From NCBI GenBank assembly GCA_038030265.1, contig CM075941.1, forward strand, positions 37,510,164-37,574,163: a stretch of 64,000 nt of DNA. Direction: 5' to 3'. A model generated the notes under the pieces. That model worked only from the letters and a program-made list of their open reading frames with translations. It was not told the origin of the DNA and ran no database searches. Position 1 is the first letter of the stretch. Each line of letters begins with the position of its first letter. The position numbers and the translations under genes were made by a program. Below are positions 22,040 through 34,192 of the stretch, piece by piece. The stretch comes from Corythucha ciliata (Eukaryota > Arthropoda > Insecta > Hemiptera > Tingidae).

Positions 22040-22560
22040 TTTATTGTAACATTTTTAAAAAGCGTTTGTACGCGGAAAAATTTATGAAAAGCACAAATTC
22101 GTTGCTGAAATATAAAAAAAGTGTCAATTCACGGCTAAAATTGAAAAAAATGAAAAAAAGCTATCATTCGCAGCTGGGATTGAAAAAAAAAACCCTGTCA
22201 GCGGTTTCTGGAGGGGCAACTTCGTAGTGACAACCTGAAATTGGGATTAAAGGATACTAGATAATTTGAGGCTAAAATGAGAGGAAAAAAATAATTCATT
22301 GTTTTTTGAGGGCGAGAAAGTGGAGGTTGCAGATCTTCAGTGAAATGATCGAAAATTGTTTGTCTCTCCACAGCTTTATTTTTAGGTGCAGGACCGGTTT
22401 CGGCCTCTGTATCAGGCCATTGAAACCGGTCCTGATACACCTAAAAATAAAGCTGTGGAGAGACAACTAATTTTCGATCATTTCACCGAAAAAAATAATT
22501 CGTTGCTAAAATTAAGAAAACTCCAAAATTAGCAGTTTATAAACGCGAAAGTGAGTCTAT
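22040..22560 (-). repeat. Degenerate minisatellite block M4, type A' reversed
   Basis: GCTAAAATTGAAAAAA and ATTCGCAGCTGGGATTG variants recur about every 35 bases, the reverse complement of the words in M2. The hairpin at 22340-22486 is inserted in it. The open frame at 22015-22227 is only repeat. Confidence 0.7.
22340..22486. mobile_element. Near-perfect 60-bp-arm hairpin F10
   Basis: GTGAAATGATCGAAAATTG with TCTCTCCACAGCTTTATTTT and GGACCGGTTTC on the left is answered by their reverse complements on the right, with very few mismatches. The loop is about 20 bases (GGCCTCTGTATCAGGCCATT) and has its own GGCC stem. A transcript would form a long, almost unbroken stem. It is probably a young foldback MITE; a hairpin small-RNA source is possible. 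Confidence 0.85.
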
Positions 22561-22634
22561 TGATGAATTTTGAAAGACTGGATTTTCTCAATGCCGTAGT
22601 ATTGAACGCTATAGTATACCTAAAAAATTGTTTT

Positions 22635-22796
22635 CATTAGGTCTGTCCCAACCCACCGTAGAACTTGTTTGGAACCGTCAAAGAATCATCTTCTGCCAAT
22701 AAAACACAATGAATTTGTTTGTTGCTATGGTAAAATTGTTCTCGAACGGTTCCGAACGAGTTCAATGGGATAGGTAGGTTGAAACAAACCTAATGT
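22635..22796. mobile_element. Foldback element F11
   Basis: CATTAGGTCTGTCCCAACC faces GGTTGAAACAAACCTAATG at the outside. Inside, AACTTGTTTGGAACCGT faces ACGGTTCCGAACGAGTT. About 160 bases in total, non-coding. Confidence 0.8.
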
Positions 22797-23870
22797 TTAT
22801 TTGGAGTCCAAGGGGCCTCATTGATTTTTCCTCCCATGGGCTGGAAAAGTCCATATGAATAACATAATAAACAAAGGGATATATTTAATTGCCCGGCTAA
22901 AAAAAGGGTTTTCCAGACAGCAAGTCCCCTGCTATAAAAAGGTTGAGTTCACGGCTAAACAATGTTTTATCCCGGTAAAATACAAACGCCAAAATAAAGT
23001 AAAGCACCCGCCTGAATGTGTGATCAACAACGACAATTTTGCTAGTGTTGACATCTGAAAATGCAATCGCACAGCAATAAAATGAAAGGCCTACCTAAAA
23101 AGGGGTTTAAACGGCAAATAAGGGATTCGCCCGGCAAATATGAGGTTTGCTCGACGGAGTTTTGAAGAAAGACGGAGACACGATATCTTCAGTGTTAATG
23201 AATTGTTCTACAACGTTAATAGCGTCATGTTCCAAAACGTAGCATATTTCTGGAAAAATTTGCACAGAAAACGAAAGCACAATCCTTCTTGAGGCAGCCA
23301 ATAATTGATTTTAGTGTTTCTGATTGTGAAAACTCATCATTATTTTTACTGAGGAAACCATTATTCCACTGCTATAATAATTTATTTGTAGGTGAAATGA
23401 ATTTACGGTCGGGTGACTACTTATAATGCCGTTCATTTACACCATTAGCCGGGCGTCTTCCAAATCTATCGTGTGAAACCCTTTTTTGATGTGCATTGTA
23501 TCTTCCGCCGGGCTTATTTTATTATTGTATTTACTTTTCTAGTTAATTAATGGAGTGCTTTGATTTGATAGAGATGTCCGAAACTAGTTCATCTTAGCTC
23601 CGCTAAGCGCGTTTTTGAATCGCAAAAAAAGTCTGTTGGGTCTACTTTTTCGTTAAATTTAATTTTGAAATTACTGCGTGCCCACCTCTTTTATCAGGTC
23701 TTGAACTATAGTACTGTTATTGTTAAGGTTGATATTCAAAGTGGTATCTGGATTTTAGGATTAATAACAAATACATTATTAAAGACAATAATGAATTATT
23801 TACATTTGCGTGCACGCCTTTTACACAGAATATTGTTATTTTCTAATTTATTCGAAGAAATGATTAATTG
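22797..23870. other. No gene recognised; weak repeat traces
   Basis: CCCGGCTAAA and ACGGCTAAAC words around 22890-23140 look like a further diverged minisatellite. TAGTTCATCTTAGCTCCG at 23584 matches 13381 and, inverted, 57469. No open frame shows a domain. Confidence 0.35.
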
Positions 23871-23874
23871 TTAA

Positions 23875-24010
23875 AGGTCCGTTCACAAGCTCTATGTTTG
23901 CGTTGTGTGGAGTCTATGCAACCAAACAAATTTATTCCCTCGAAAAATGAAGCATTTTGATATGTTGCATAGACACCACACAACGAAAACATAGAGCTTG
24001 TGAACGGGCC
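23875..24010. mobile_element. Foldback element F12 between TTAA sites
   Basis: AGGTCCGTTCACAAGCTCTA opens the element and its counterpart TAGAGCTTGTGAACGGGCC closes it. Inner arms GTTGTGTGGAGTCTATGCAAC and its reverse complement also pair. TTAA lies immediately outside on both sides (23871-23874, 24011-24014). F2 and F6 are diverged relatives. Confidence 0.9.
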
Positions 24011-24726
24011 TTAAACGGTATACATGTATATACGACTATTAGAGCCACTCTACGCGAAGGTCTTAACCAGCTGTTCGCGGTGCGAATCTACTCGCGGTTC
24101 TTTATGACCCATCCGACATCTTGCGGTATGAGTCTTACTGGTTCCGCCAGCGATTATTTTACTTATTGGTTATTGTACGACCAACCTCGTTTTTGTTGCG
24201 CCGCACGTTGAATTGTTTCTTGTTCGTCGTATTTTTTGGCAAGTCCAAGCCTGTCGAAGAAAGGGGCGGAGCTGTCCAACAACGGGCGGATTTCCGGCGC
24301 GGAGTTCGTGCCTGATGCTTCTCTCCTCAGACCAAGGTTAAGACTCTAGACTCTACTTAAGACTCTAGATGGCTCTAGAGGTTAGACTTAGATGGCTAGT
24401 AGACGCTCTTTCGCCGACGTATCTCCTCGACGATGTTCTGTTTTTGACGTATTAGACTTGACCAACTGCGACGACCCGACGACCAAGTTGAAATGAGGAC
24501 GAATCAGCGGCAGGCTGTGTATGCTTTTCTACCCGTCCGCAATGCTGCCAGTTCATTTTCTTGAATTCATTTCCTTCGTATCTTTGTACTTTGGCATCCA
24601 TTCTAATTTTGGCGGTTTATTCTTCACAATCACTTGTCACTTCACGTCACGTTTGTTTACACGTGCTTTTATTTATGTTATCCAGTACTTAAACTAACAT
24701 TTATGTGTTATTTATAGTGATTTGCC
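24011..24726. other. No gene recognised
   Basis: GC-richer sequence with a CTCTAGA-rich stretch (about 24330-24400). No exon, repeat family or terminal repeats could be supported. Confidence 0.3.
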
Positions 24727-24867
24727 ATGTCAGGATTTGGTCAGGATGTAGTGCCCAGGTCAAGCATTCAGAGTTCCACCCTGGCGCCCCCGTCATTTGT
24801 CAACCCCGCCGGCCGATCCCCTCGCGACCAACTGCCAATGGTTTTGCCACTTATGATATTGTTATAG
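24727..24867 (+). CDS. Possible 46-codon ORF or first coding exon
   Basis: ATG in a GCC-ATG context opens MSGFGQDVVPRSS and runs through a Pro/Ser-rich stretch to TAG at 24865-24867. Base composition is coding-like for the first 110 bases, then turns AT-rich, so the real exon may end before the stop. No partner exon was found, and I recognise no domain. It could equally be chance or a retroposon fragment. Confidence 0.25.
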   Translation: MSGFGQDVVPRSSIQSSTLAPPSFVNPAGRSPRDQLPMVLPLMILL

Positions 24868-26451
24868 TACCTAATGTTTTTTAACCGTATATCAAAGCAA
24901 TTGATTTTTCATTTGGAGCTCGAGAATCTCCATGAAGTTTAACGGACTGGGACTTTTAAAATAGGTAGAGGTGGAGCCAATATTAGTCCAATTACTTGCA
25001 TTCAACCTCAAAAGTTGACAGCCCCAGCAAAACAAACTTTCGGTGTTGGATGGCACGAATAAGTTTTCCACGATTTGCTGTATTTTGCAAGGCGTGGACC
25101 TGGGTACGATGAGGATGACATATTTTTTATCGGATTCCTTCCATAAACGAAAAGGAAAATGAGTTGCTATTCAACATGACATGCAAGTAACATTGGCAGG
25201 AGGATTCATTTTTGTGATTTTTACTCGGGCGGAAAATTCAACTCTATGACAAAAGATGGATAAAACTATTATTGATTAAAAAGCCAATATTATAATTAGG
25301 TACCAAAAAACGCTAAACCAGCTGTAGCCGCTAAAATCGTGCGGGCTGTCTCACTTCACGTAGGACAAGCACAGGATAAGATTCTGATTAGTTTGGCTGT
25401 AAAACATGTATTTTAGGGAATAATTTTTAAAGGTTTTCGACTTCTTTTTTTCTTCTTCACTTAATTTTTTTTAGCTTTTGCCGTCATGGGTTGAAAGCAT
25501 CGTTAGAAATTTTTTCTACAAATTATAAAAAATAAAATAAATAAATTATGCGTCAGTAATCCTAACCCTCCGTATGAAAAATTCGGATCACATCACTGCG
25601 TTTGGGATCTGCTTAGGACGATTTTTAGTCTAGGTCTAGGAGATTACACTTCTGACGTCGCCTGACATTTTCAAATAACAAAACGAGGTTTACATTTTTC
25701 ATTTTACACGTTTCTAGTAATGTTTTTTTCGGTGTGGAAGCACAAGAGAGAAAAAAAACTGCAATTTCTGGCTTGAAATTAAGAAAGACCTCTGGTTAGA
25801 GGCGTAGGGGGTGTAAATAGGAACTGAAGCACACGTGAGAAGAGATTAGAGGGAATTTCATAGCCTGAATGCGTGAATTTCAGCCAATGTCGATCTCATC
25901 ACTTCTCAGGTGAGCGACATGTGTTTCACCTTCCTATTGGAAGCCCCTAGTTTGTTTTTATTTTCAAAACAACAAAGAGGCTAATTCTGTTACAGGTTAA
26001 TCGCTCAAAATAAAAATTCCTATCCCGAAAATTGTCTTCAAAAGGTTCGTTTTCCACTTTGTTGGGGAAACGTATCGTTGTTCATGATGTCGAGCAAGCT
26101 CGTTCGGCATGGGCCGACGATTTTTTGAATTACTTTCAGCTCAATAATGATCTCAGAATTAACAGTTATAGAATTGGGTAAGGACCCAACGTATGACCTC
26201 ATCCCTTTGATTGCTTATATGTACAAGGATTGTCTTTTTATTTTATTTTTTCATTCTATTTCTTATCCTTTTCTCTCTTTCTAAACAAGATCTTTAATCT
26301 TTTTAAAGAGCATGCAAATGTGTTCCTCGTGAATTGCCCATCTGTCAAGTTCAAGGATCCATCATACTACTGCTGGTGCGTGAGGGGGGGGGGGGTGCCT
26401 AAGAAAGAACTCGGGGGCATTCAAAGTTTTGACTACCGCGAGCAGTGAGTA
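24868..26451. other. Intergenic, no feature recognised
   Basis: AT-rich sequence with a poly-G run at about 26386-26396. No convincing exon or repeat. It leads to the promoter of the Gly-rich gene. Confidence 0.35.
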
Positions 26452-26487
26452 TATAAACCAAGTGGAGCCTGGAAGAGTATCATCAGT
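26452..26487 (+). promoter_or_regulatory. TATA box and TCAGT initiator
   Basis: TATAAA at 26452-26457 and TCAGT at 26483-26487. The A of the initiator is 33 bases from the first T of TATA, the canonical arthropod core-promoter spacing. Predicted leader about 53 bases to the ATG at 26538. Confidence 0.75.
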
Positions 26488-26537
26488 CAGTGGCTTTGTG
26501 TAAAATTGGACAAGGAAGACGTTCTTCAGTGGCAAAG

Positions 26538-27495
26538 ATGGCATCGAAAGCATGCGTAGTGATCCTACTCGTGAGAATCAATTTTTTAAATTTAAATTTG
26601 CTGTTAAATTCCAGATTTTTCTTGCCTATGGCTTTGAAAAGTGATATTTTATTTGAAAAAGTATACGCAGGAACAAAATAATTTCTAATCAGTCAACCGC
26701 ATAAGTTCAAGTTCATATAATGAGAATAGTTCGAGGATTTCATGCCTGTGCTTCCAGTAATTACAGGGAAAAACTTTCATTTTCTGTTTACCTTCTTTAT
26801 TACTATTTCCTCCAAAATCGCAAAAAAAAAGTTACACAATAATAAGGACAATTTAAGGAATGCTACCATAACATTAACAACTTTTGTCCCAGGTGTCAGT
26901 CTTCGTGTCAGCACTACTTGTACAGGCTGAGCCTATTCCTTGGGGTGGCGAAGGACAGGGTCACAGAGGTGCCAGCGGCGGTGGTGGCTCGTGGGGAGGT
27001 CAGCAAGGTGGAGGCAGCGGTTGGGGAAATGGAGCGAGTCAGAGGAGCAGCGGCGGCGGCAGTGCTTATGGAGGAGGCGGTGGTTGGGGCGGACGAAACA
27101 GTAACGCCGGCTCGGGACAAGGGGGTGGTGTGGGTGGTCGAAGCGGCGGCGGCGGCAGTGGTGGAGCGGAACTGCGAGGGCCGAACGGTCGACTGTACGG
27201 AGCCAATTTGATCGAAGAGCCCGATCGCTATGGTTACGAATCGAACATTCCAGGGGCTACGGCTAGTTTCTACGGATACAGATCTGGCGGAGGAAGTGAG
27301 AAGATTTATTTTTCTCTGTAGTCGCACACGATTCTTTAATAGTAATACATATATTTAAATGAAATGTTCCAACTCTCAGGAAGTGGTGGATCTTCTTATG
27401 GAAGAAATGGCGGACAAGAAAACGGACACCATAGTCAAAACCATCAAGGCTCACATGGCAGACCTCAATCATCTGGAGGAAGTTGGGGCGACTAG
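26538..27495 (+). CDS. Secreted Gly-rich protein, 3 exons
   Basis: Exons 26538-26570, 26893-27295 and 27380-27495 join to 552 nt, 183 residues. The signal peptide spans the first junction (MASKACVVILL then VSVFVSALLVQA), with cleavage expected before EPIPWGG. The mature protein is a long low-complexity domain of GGG, GWG and SGG repeats (about residues 25-100). A less repetitive segment follows with RGPNGRLYGANLIEEPDRYGYE and GATASFYGYRSGG, then a Gly/Ser/His/Gln tail ending GGSWGD. Phases fit at both introns (GTGAGA donors, CAG acceptors). AATAAA lies at 27643-27648. Gly-rich secreted proteins of this kind are usually structural (cuticle, silk or glue-like). No chitin-binding consensus is visible. 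Confidence 0.85.
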
Positions 27496-27659
27496 AAATT
27501 CTTACAAAATTCTGTTTAAATTTCAATTGCCTAGGATTATTTTCTTTCTTTTGTATTTTTTCTTTTACAAATGTTCAATATGATTTCATCGAGATGTACC
27601 AAACGCATATCTTTGGGTTTTAAAGTCATTTTCTCTTTCCGCAATAAAATAAAAAATAA

Positions 27660-28559
27660 AAATAAAATATTTCATTGGAGTATCCTCAACAGTATCCTCT
27701 CAATTTCTTGACAGGACAAATTGTTTTTAGTTGTTTTCTGCTCCGATCGGCCACCATTGTCATTATGCTTGGTTTCGAACGGCTGTTTATGCGAACACGG
27801 TGAAGTGTGTATACGTGGTTGCCAGTAAAAAACTGCTGATTTGATTGTTCTTGACCTGAAAACTGCCAAGCATACAGGGGAGGGGTGTCGAACAGTTCTC
27901 AAAAGTAACTACTTCGGAGTAAAAATCATTGTTTTGTTCGGCTAAAGAGGAAGATATTTAAAGTCAAATTGCTTTTTTTCCAAAGATCAGTATAAAATTG
28001 GGACACTTGCCTGGCCACGCCTTTTTTCAGAATTTCTTCAATTTTTTTGGCTGTTGTTTCAACTTGTAGACCATAAACTTTTTTGAACCATACAGCCATG
28101 GTGTTTTTTAATTAATTAATTTCGGGCCCATTCCCGGTGCCCCTCATCAGCATTATCGCTTCACCTCTAAGGCCAAACACCCCCCCCCCCCTCATGGTGG
28201 TGGCGGCGTTGATCCAACGCTCGTGTGAACCGGGCCTAAACCGACATGAAAAGTTGTTTACGTGCCAGTTTTCTATAGCCTTGTGCAACCTTTGTTGAAA
28301 TGTTATCACTCTTCCGTGATTATAGAAATATCTTAAGACATGTTTTTTTTTTGTATTTTTTTGTCAAGTCAAAATAATAAAACTGGGTAATACTCGACGA
28401 CAGTTGTGCGAAAAATAACGTACTTCACTCGACTAATAAGTAGTATTACCTGCTCGTTTTTAATTAGCGGCCTCGGCAAGCCTCGTCCGCCAAACAACAA
28501 ATCGCAGGTAATGCACCACTTACTAATCTTGTAATGTAATCTACTATTCGCGGCTGTTT
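27660..28559. other. No gene; one foldback end and poly-C tract
   Basis: GTGTGAACCGGGCCTAAAC at about 28222-28240 resembles one end of an AGGCCC-type foldback. A poly-C run sits at 28178-28190. Open frames here are shadows without domains. Confidence 0.35.
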
Positions 28560-30380
28560 GTTTCTGAAAAACAAATTTCTTTCGCGGGGTTGCCTAAAAA
28601 TAAAAACCATTTCTTTGTATTTTTCTCACCAAAATAATACTTCCACATATCTGGCTCCCTAAGAAAAATTAAATATCTCGCATTCCACTCGCTAAATAAC
28701 CCCAAAATTTCGCATATTTTTCCTGAATCCCCAAATTTCGCAGAGGTCAGTTACGCGCTGTATAGCACACTAATACTAATCAAAGCATTTTCACGATTCT
28801 GGCTCATTAAAACGCACATTTCATGGGATTTGCTCAGTATAGAACCAATTTTATGGATCTGGGGCTCACTAAAACGCTAATTTCGCGGGGTTTTCTAGCT
28901 GAACTAATAAATTCTGAATTTCGTAGGTTTTGGGATTGCTGAAAACCCAATTTTGTAGGTTTAGGACTTGATGAAAACAACATTTTTTTCATGGGGTTGC
29001 ATTATTAAAATGATCCATTTCACAGATTGGCTCATCAAAAACAATTTTTTTTTTTTTTTTTTTTCACATCCCTAGATCAATTCTGGCTATTCCCCTTCCG
29101 TGAACTAGCGATTTTTCCACTTATACCCAGGAATGAGCGTTTTCCCTAATTTTAGTCGTGAATTAGCGGCTTTCTAAATTTTATCCGCGAATTGGCGTTT
29201 TATTAATTTTAGCCTTGAATGAGCACTTTTTCTTAATTTGCGCTTTTCCCACATTTTAGTCGACGATATGAGTCTTTCTAGATTTTAGACAAAGAACTAG
29301 CAATTTCTTCCACTTTATAGCCATGAAGTAGCACTTTATCTCAGCAGCGTTGGAAATCCGCGAATTTTCTCAATTTTAGCGTTGAATGAGCACTTTTTCT
29401 TCATTTTAGCCATGAATTATCACTTTGTATCATTTTTAGCCCCCGGAAATAGTGAATTCCTGATTCTTCATTTTTCAGGCATGACCTTCCTTTTATTCGC
29501 AATTTTATACGTGAATTCGTATTGCTCAATTACAGCCCGGAATCAGAGCGCTTTTCGCTCCATTTTAGCTGTGGATGGGTTCATTCTCAATTTTAGCCAC
29601 CAATTAGCACTTTTTCGCCATTTTAACCGGGAATCAGGGTTTATAACAATTTTGGCCGCGTATTAGATATTACATATTAATATTAGCCGACGGCACTATA
29701 TTTACAAAAACTAAGCCCCGTGAAATTATTTTTTCCATAATTGAAGCCCATCAAAAATTTCAAAATGATTTGTTAAAGTGCCAAACCTGAGAAATTGGTT
29801 TATTAAGTGCAGAGACAACTCCCAGAATTCCGTTTTCAGAACCGCGAGAATGGTTTTTTCAGTGACTGACCCCGCAAAATCGCAAAATTGGGGTATCAAG
29901 GGATTCAAGCCCACGAAATTAGTTTTTTAAACAGTCAAACCCGTGAAATTAGTTTCATTTCGAGCCAAATCCGCGGTAATGGTTTTTTCAACTAATGAAC
30001 ACCTCCAAAATAGGTTTATGAATAACCCAACCCGTAAAATTTACTTTCGAGCGGGCCAAACTTACAGAGTTGAATTAACGCAGCCAAATCTGCGTTTTTT
30101 GTTTGTTTGAATAAAACCAGTTTCGCGGATATGCCTCGTCAAAAACACTCGTAATTACACGTGGATCACTTACGAACGGGATTTATGACGAACGGGATGA
30201 TAACGGGATTTTAAAGAGCTAATTACGTTTTCTGAGCAGCCAAATCCACGTGAATGCTTTGTTCAGTTTACTTGAGCCCCACGAAATTGATCTCCTCTTC
30301 TCAGTGATTGAAGCTCGTGAAATTGGTTCTTAAAATAGACAACCCCGTGAAATTCGTTTTTATAATTTAGGCCCGTCCTA
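28560..30380 (+). repeat. Degenerate minisatellite block M5 (three sub-types in order)
   Basis: From left to right: CAATTTCGCGGGTTT-type units (28560-29040), a poly-T run (29044-29063), type A' units GAATTAGCG/TTTTAGCC (29065-29690), then type B units GTGAAATTGGTTTTTT/AGTGACCAAACCC (29700-30360). Units are about 30-40 bases and highly diverged. Poly-C (28178) and poly-G (30499) tracts stand on either side. Confidence 0.8.
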
Positions 30381-30673
30381 TACGTGCTGAGCGGGAGTCA
30401 CGCGATTTCAGCGTTTAGCTTTTTGAGCGTTTACAGCGAACAACTATATAGTTTCCTATATGTCCGTTTGCGATTAAATCGCATCGCATCCTTTGATGAA
30501 GGGGGGGGGGGCTTGTCGTCAACGGGAAAGCCACAAGGACAATGCAGCAAAATGCTTCAAACGGCTCGACAGCAGAGTGAAAATGCGACACAATTTGAAA
30601 AAATGGCTTCCGCCGTCAATATACGTACTTTTAAAGGTTAATTAAGTAAACGTTATTAAACATTAAATTAAGT

Positions 30674-30679
30674 TTTATT
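30674..30679 (-). terminator. Polyadenylation signal of the adenylyl cyclase gene
   Basis: AATAAA on the minus strand, 27 bases past the TAA stop at 30706-30708. Confidence 0.6.
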
Positions 30680-30705
30680 TGCAATTTCTTATCTATTGTG
30701 GAATT

Positions 30706-33700
30706 TTACTCCCCTTCTGGTGAACTAGTAAAAGAAAATGATTCAGGCAGGCTGAGATAGCTGAATATCCTCTTAAGCTCTTCTTGTATCCTTTCAGGTA
30801 GTTTGAAAGAGTAAAGAATTTCATGCCAATCGTACGTGTCAAAATCTTCAATGCCCACCGCTTCTTCGTCCAAATGATTAATCCAAAACAATGGATCGAT
30901 TATTTTTTCCGGGGTATACCAAAGCTGTCACGTATTTGCGTTGTTCACTACTGTATAACTGTTTGAAAATGTGATTGATGTTACCATTTTTGAATGAATG
31001 ATCCAAGCTTTTTCCAGAACATTTCCGTGAAGGTCGGCTATTTTGTACGCCTTGGACAAGTAGGAATATCCTGGAAACGAACTTCTTTTACTGCCGTACT
31101 TTTCGAAAGTGAGTATAGTAAAATAGGCCCTGAGGTGTAGAAACCTGGCGGAAAACGCGTTAATAATTGGAATGTGTTGTTCTCGAGTTACCTTTTGGCT
31201 TACCTTGGAAGTAAATAAGGAACTTTCTTGATATGCTTCCCATTGATCAACTTGAACATGAGCCCCAATCGAATTATTAGTTTTTCCATTTTTGGTGTCA
31301 TATTCACGTTAGATTCTAGTTTGTTTTCAAGCCATATGAGGTTGCATTGCATCAGCTTCATACAGTGGTACAGATTTTCCTGAAGGAAGTCCAAATCCCA
31401 ACAGTCAGCCACATTCCAGTTATCCGCTCGCTTGAATTCTTCTCTGAGGTTATGAAGGGGAAACGAATTCCCTTTTAATCCAGAGATTTCTAGGCAATTA
31501 TGAGGGGGAGGGAGGGTTGTTTTACTTTCTGAGGTACCACAGACATATATTCATGGCGTTGTATCTAGAGCTTTGATGTTCCATTGTTAGATGTTTCCGG
31601 TTAACACCTTTTTTGGCGAACATAAACATTTGGTTGGGGTTTTCAAGGGCCAACCCTGTTTCCATGAACGTTTCGAGTACCATTCTGTGGTACATTTTCA
31701 TTTTGGAAACGTGTTGGAAGCTGTGTAGTTCTTCGCTCGTGTAAATTCGAGGATGCAGGATATCTTGGAGAATATCGAAGTTTTTCGTGAGGAACTAGAG
31801 TGTAAGAGAATGCGCGTTAATAGGAAGAGACGGCACGAGAAAGTAATCGCTTACAAGAGCTATGACTAATTTTGGAAAGATAAATAATTCGGCTTCGACA
31901 GCGTCCACACCCTGAGCGATTTTCAGCGCCATATCACCTGGTTCTAAGCAACCAGTGAGGTCTCCCCGATAGAATCTAGACAAAATGTTGAATTTTTAAT
32001 TTAGTATCAACCGTTTTTTTTTAGGTACAAATGACTCGCATAATTTCGGGTTCCTTATTGCATTTACCTAGACTTGAATACAGCGGTGTATAAATTCCCC
32101 ATACAAATGAGGTCCTCCAAGTGTATGGACTTATAAATTGAAAGACACGATTTTATAAATCTCTTCTCTTTGGTCTTGGCCACGAAGAACCTCCCTTTCA
32201 GAACGAAAAGGTCCAAGGCATTTGCGTACGAAAGCGCTCTGTGCCGAATATCATCCGTCGCTTTAGCGCAAAGGCTTCCCTTAGAGGCCATTTTAACCGC
32301 CGAGCTAATTTCATTTTTCACCTATAACGAGAGTCGTACCATGAAAAACCGCAATTTGTTTGAACAGTCTTCCGAGTAAAGTTTGAAATCCGTTGGTACC
32401 AGATAAGTTTTAGACAGTGACGTGTAGACGTCAGTTTTTAAAACCATTTGCCTCCGAAGCTTTTTCCGATATGCCAACGGCACTTCGGGCCAGTTCATGA
32501 GCACTACTTGAAAATAAAAGTAAGGTTTGCAAAACGCGTGTCGTCCGACCACATTCAAGTGCAAACTGGCGTGACTGATTCTTCCCAAATACATGTAGGC
32601 CATGCCTTAAAAATATAGAATTATCATCATTTTTGAAACGTTTGTGTGATAAAAACCAATGGATTACCCAAGTAAGTTAGAATTTGTTTCTTAGAGTATT
32701 TCATGTACTGAACGGGTATGGCTCTCTTCTTTTTCTCAGCTTTCGCTTTATCCTGAGCCGTTTGAACGTCTTGATTCAGAATTAATAAACATTGCTGTTC
32801 ACAAAAAAATCACGGTCAACGTTCCAAAAAAGATACAGAAGGCGAGGGGCAACCATCTTGAATACCTCGTGAACATTTTCAGCGTCTTTCAATAATTGGA
32901 CAGCTTTGTCAAACTTCCCGTAGTCGATCGAGTGAATCGCGAAAGCCAGCAAATATTTCAACTCCAGAACAAGTAGTTCTAAAATTGAGATCAACTAATT
33001 TTTTAGTATTATTGGGTCATTTTGATTGACTGACCAGCCATTCGCGCATGATGCACCAGCTGTTCGAATGTTTCTGATATTTCTTTGTAGCACGTGCATT
33101 TCATAATGGCAGGAAACTCGATAGAGTAGAGCTCGCGAATCTTCTTGGTTTTTTTTCTCCGGAACACTTTTTTGAATAGATCACCTTGCCAGCGATGTTT
33201 AAAAATATTACTTACACTGTACAAATGACATAATTGCGATAAATACCTATCATAGTCCCTAAGCTTCTATCTTGATGAGAGAATTCCTGAAAAGATTAAT
33301 TTAAATTGCTCAATAATAGAGATTCTAAGTGACTGTTGCATCGTCCTTACCATGACAGGATCACTGTAGTCATCGTCAAACTGCTCAGATTTGTCCCCAT
33401 CTAAGTTACCCTGCAGCGAAGGTCTAGAATACGAAGGGTCAGCACTTTCACCCTCTTCCATCTGAGCAAGCGAATATAAAAGTCTAATCAGTAAGGACTC
33501 GCAGTCTGCCCCAAGGATAGAATTTGCATACTCTCAGTTCATAAGCGTCTTCATTTTCGATGCACGAATCACACTTCTTACTCCGAGCTTTGATACTTTT
33601 CAAAGCCCTGGTGTGAAACTCAATTTTCTGATTCATAGGTATTGTTGCATTTATCGTAGTGCAGAACACGCTGAATTTAAATTCCGGATTTTTGCAGTAG

Positions 33701-34192
33701 GCATAAGTCGGTAACTTGAGAAAATCTGTTTCACAGTTTGCCAGGGTGGGAAACGGAGAGAGGCAAACTTATTAATGAATATAATGGTACTCTCCCAAGA
33801 TTACGAATAGTTGTAAGATTAAACCTTCAGTCGAAATTACGCAATTGCAAATAATTTCATCAATTTTCTTATCATCCTTGGATGCTTTAAAGTAATCGTC
33901 GTTATCCTTTGAGCTTCTCAAATCCTCAGCCGCACAGCCGAGTACGTGCAGCTGAAATAACCGTTTCATTGCTAAAACAATTGGATTCGAGTATTTTAAT
34001 TTTAAGTCCGAGAACCAAAACAAGAATATGAGAAGTCGGCGATGGAATTACCAGGAGCGACGTGCATTTCAGGCGGTCCTCCCATCACTGAGATCAAATC
34101 CACTCGAAAAAATGAATTTCCCAAGACTGAAGCGCATTTCAACAGCAATTGTTCAAAAGATGACAAACGGTCGAACATACTCATTATGACAT
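30706..34192 (-). CDS. Adenylyl cyclase exons 17-31: C-terminal helical region
   Basis: Exons: 34052-34192, 33825-33971, 33532-33767, 33351-33461, 33247-33286, 33035-33184, 32866-32978, 32668-32794, 32340-32605, 32068-32321, 31855-31975, 31526-31794, 31204-31443, 30985-31144, 30706-30924. Recognisable points: LKCASVLGNSFF, an H-rich ALKSIKARSKKCDSC segment, AYMYLGRISHASLHL (TPR-like), LYTAVFKS, and near the end HGNVLEKAW, which matches the conserved C-terminal block of the family. Exon 20 codes for an acidic Asp-rich insert (QFDDDYSD). The exon 28/29 junction is the least certain. I chose AAA/GTAAAA with the acceptor at 31444, because the nearer CCTAG acceptor breaks the frame. Stop TAA is at 30706-30708. 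Confidence 0.88.

Noticed and set aside
26914..27327. Minus-strand 137-codon Thr/Ala/Ser-rich frame
   Set aside because: Antisense of the Gly-rich exon; GGN codons read as Ala/Ser/Thr-type codons in reverse.
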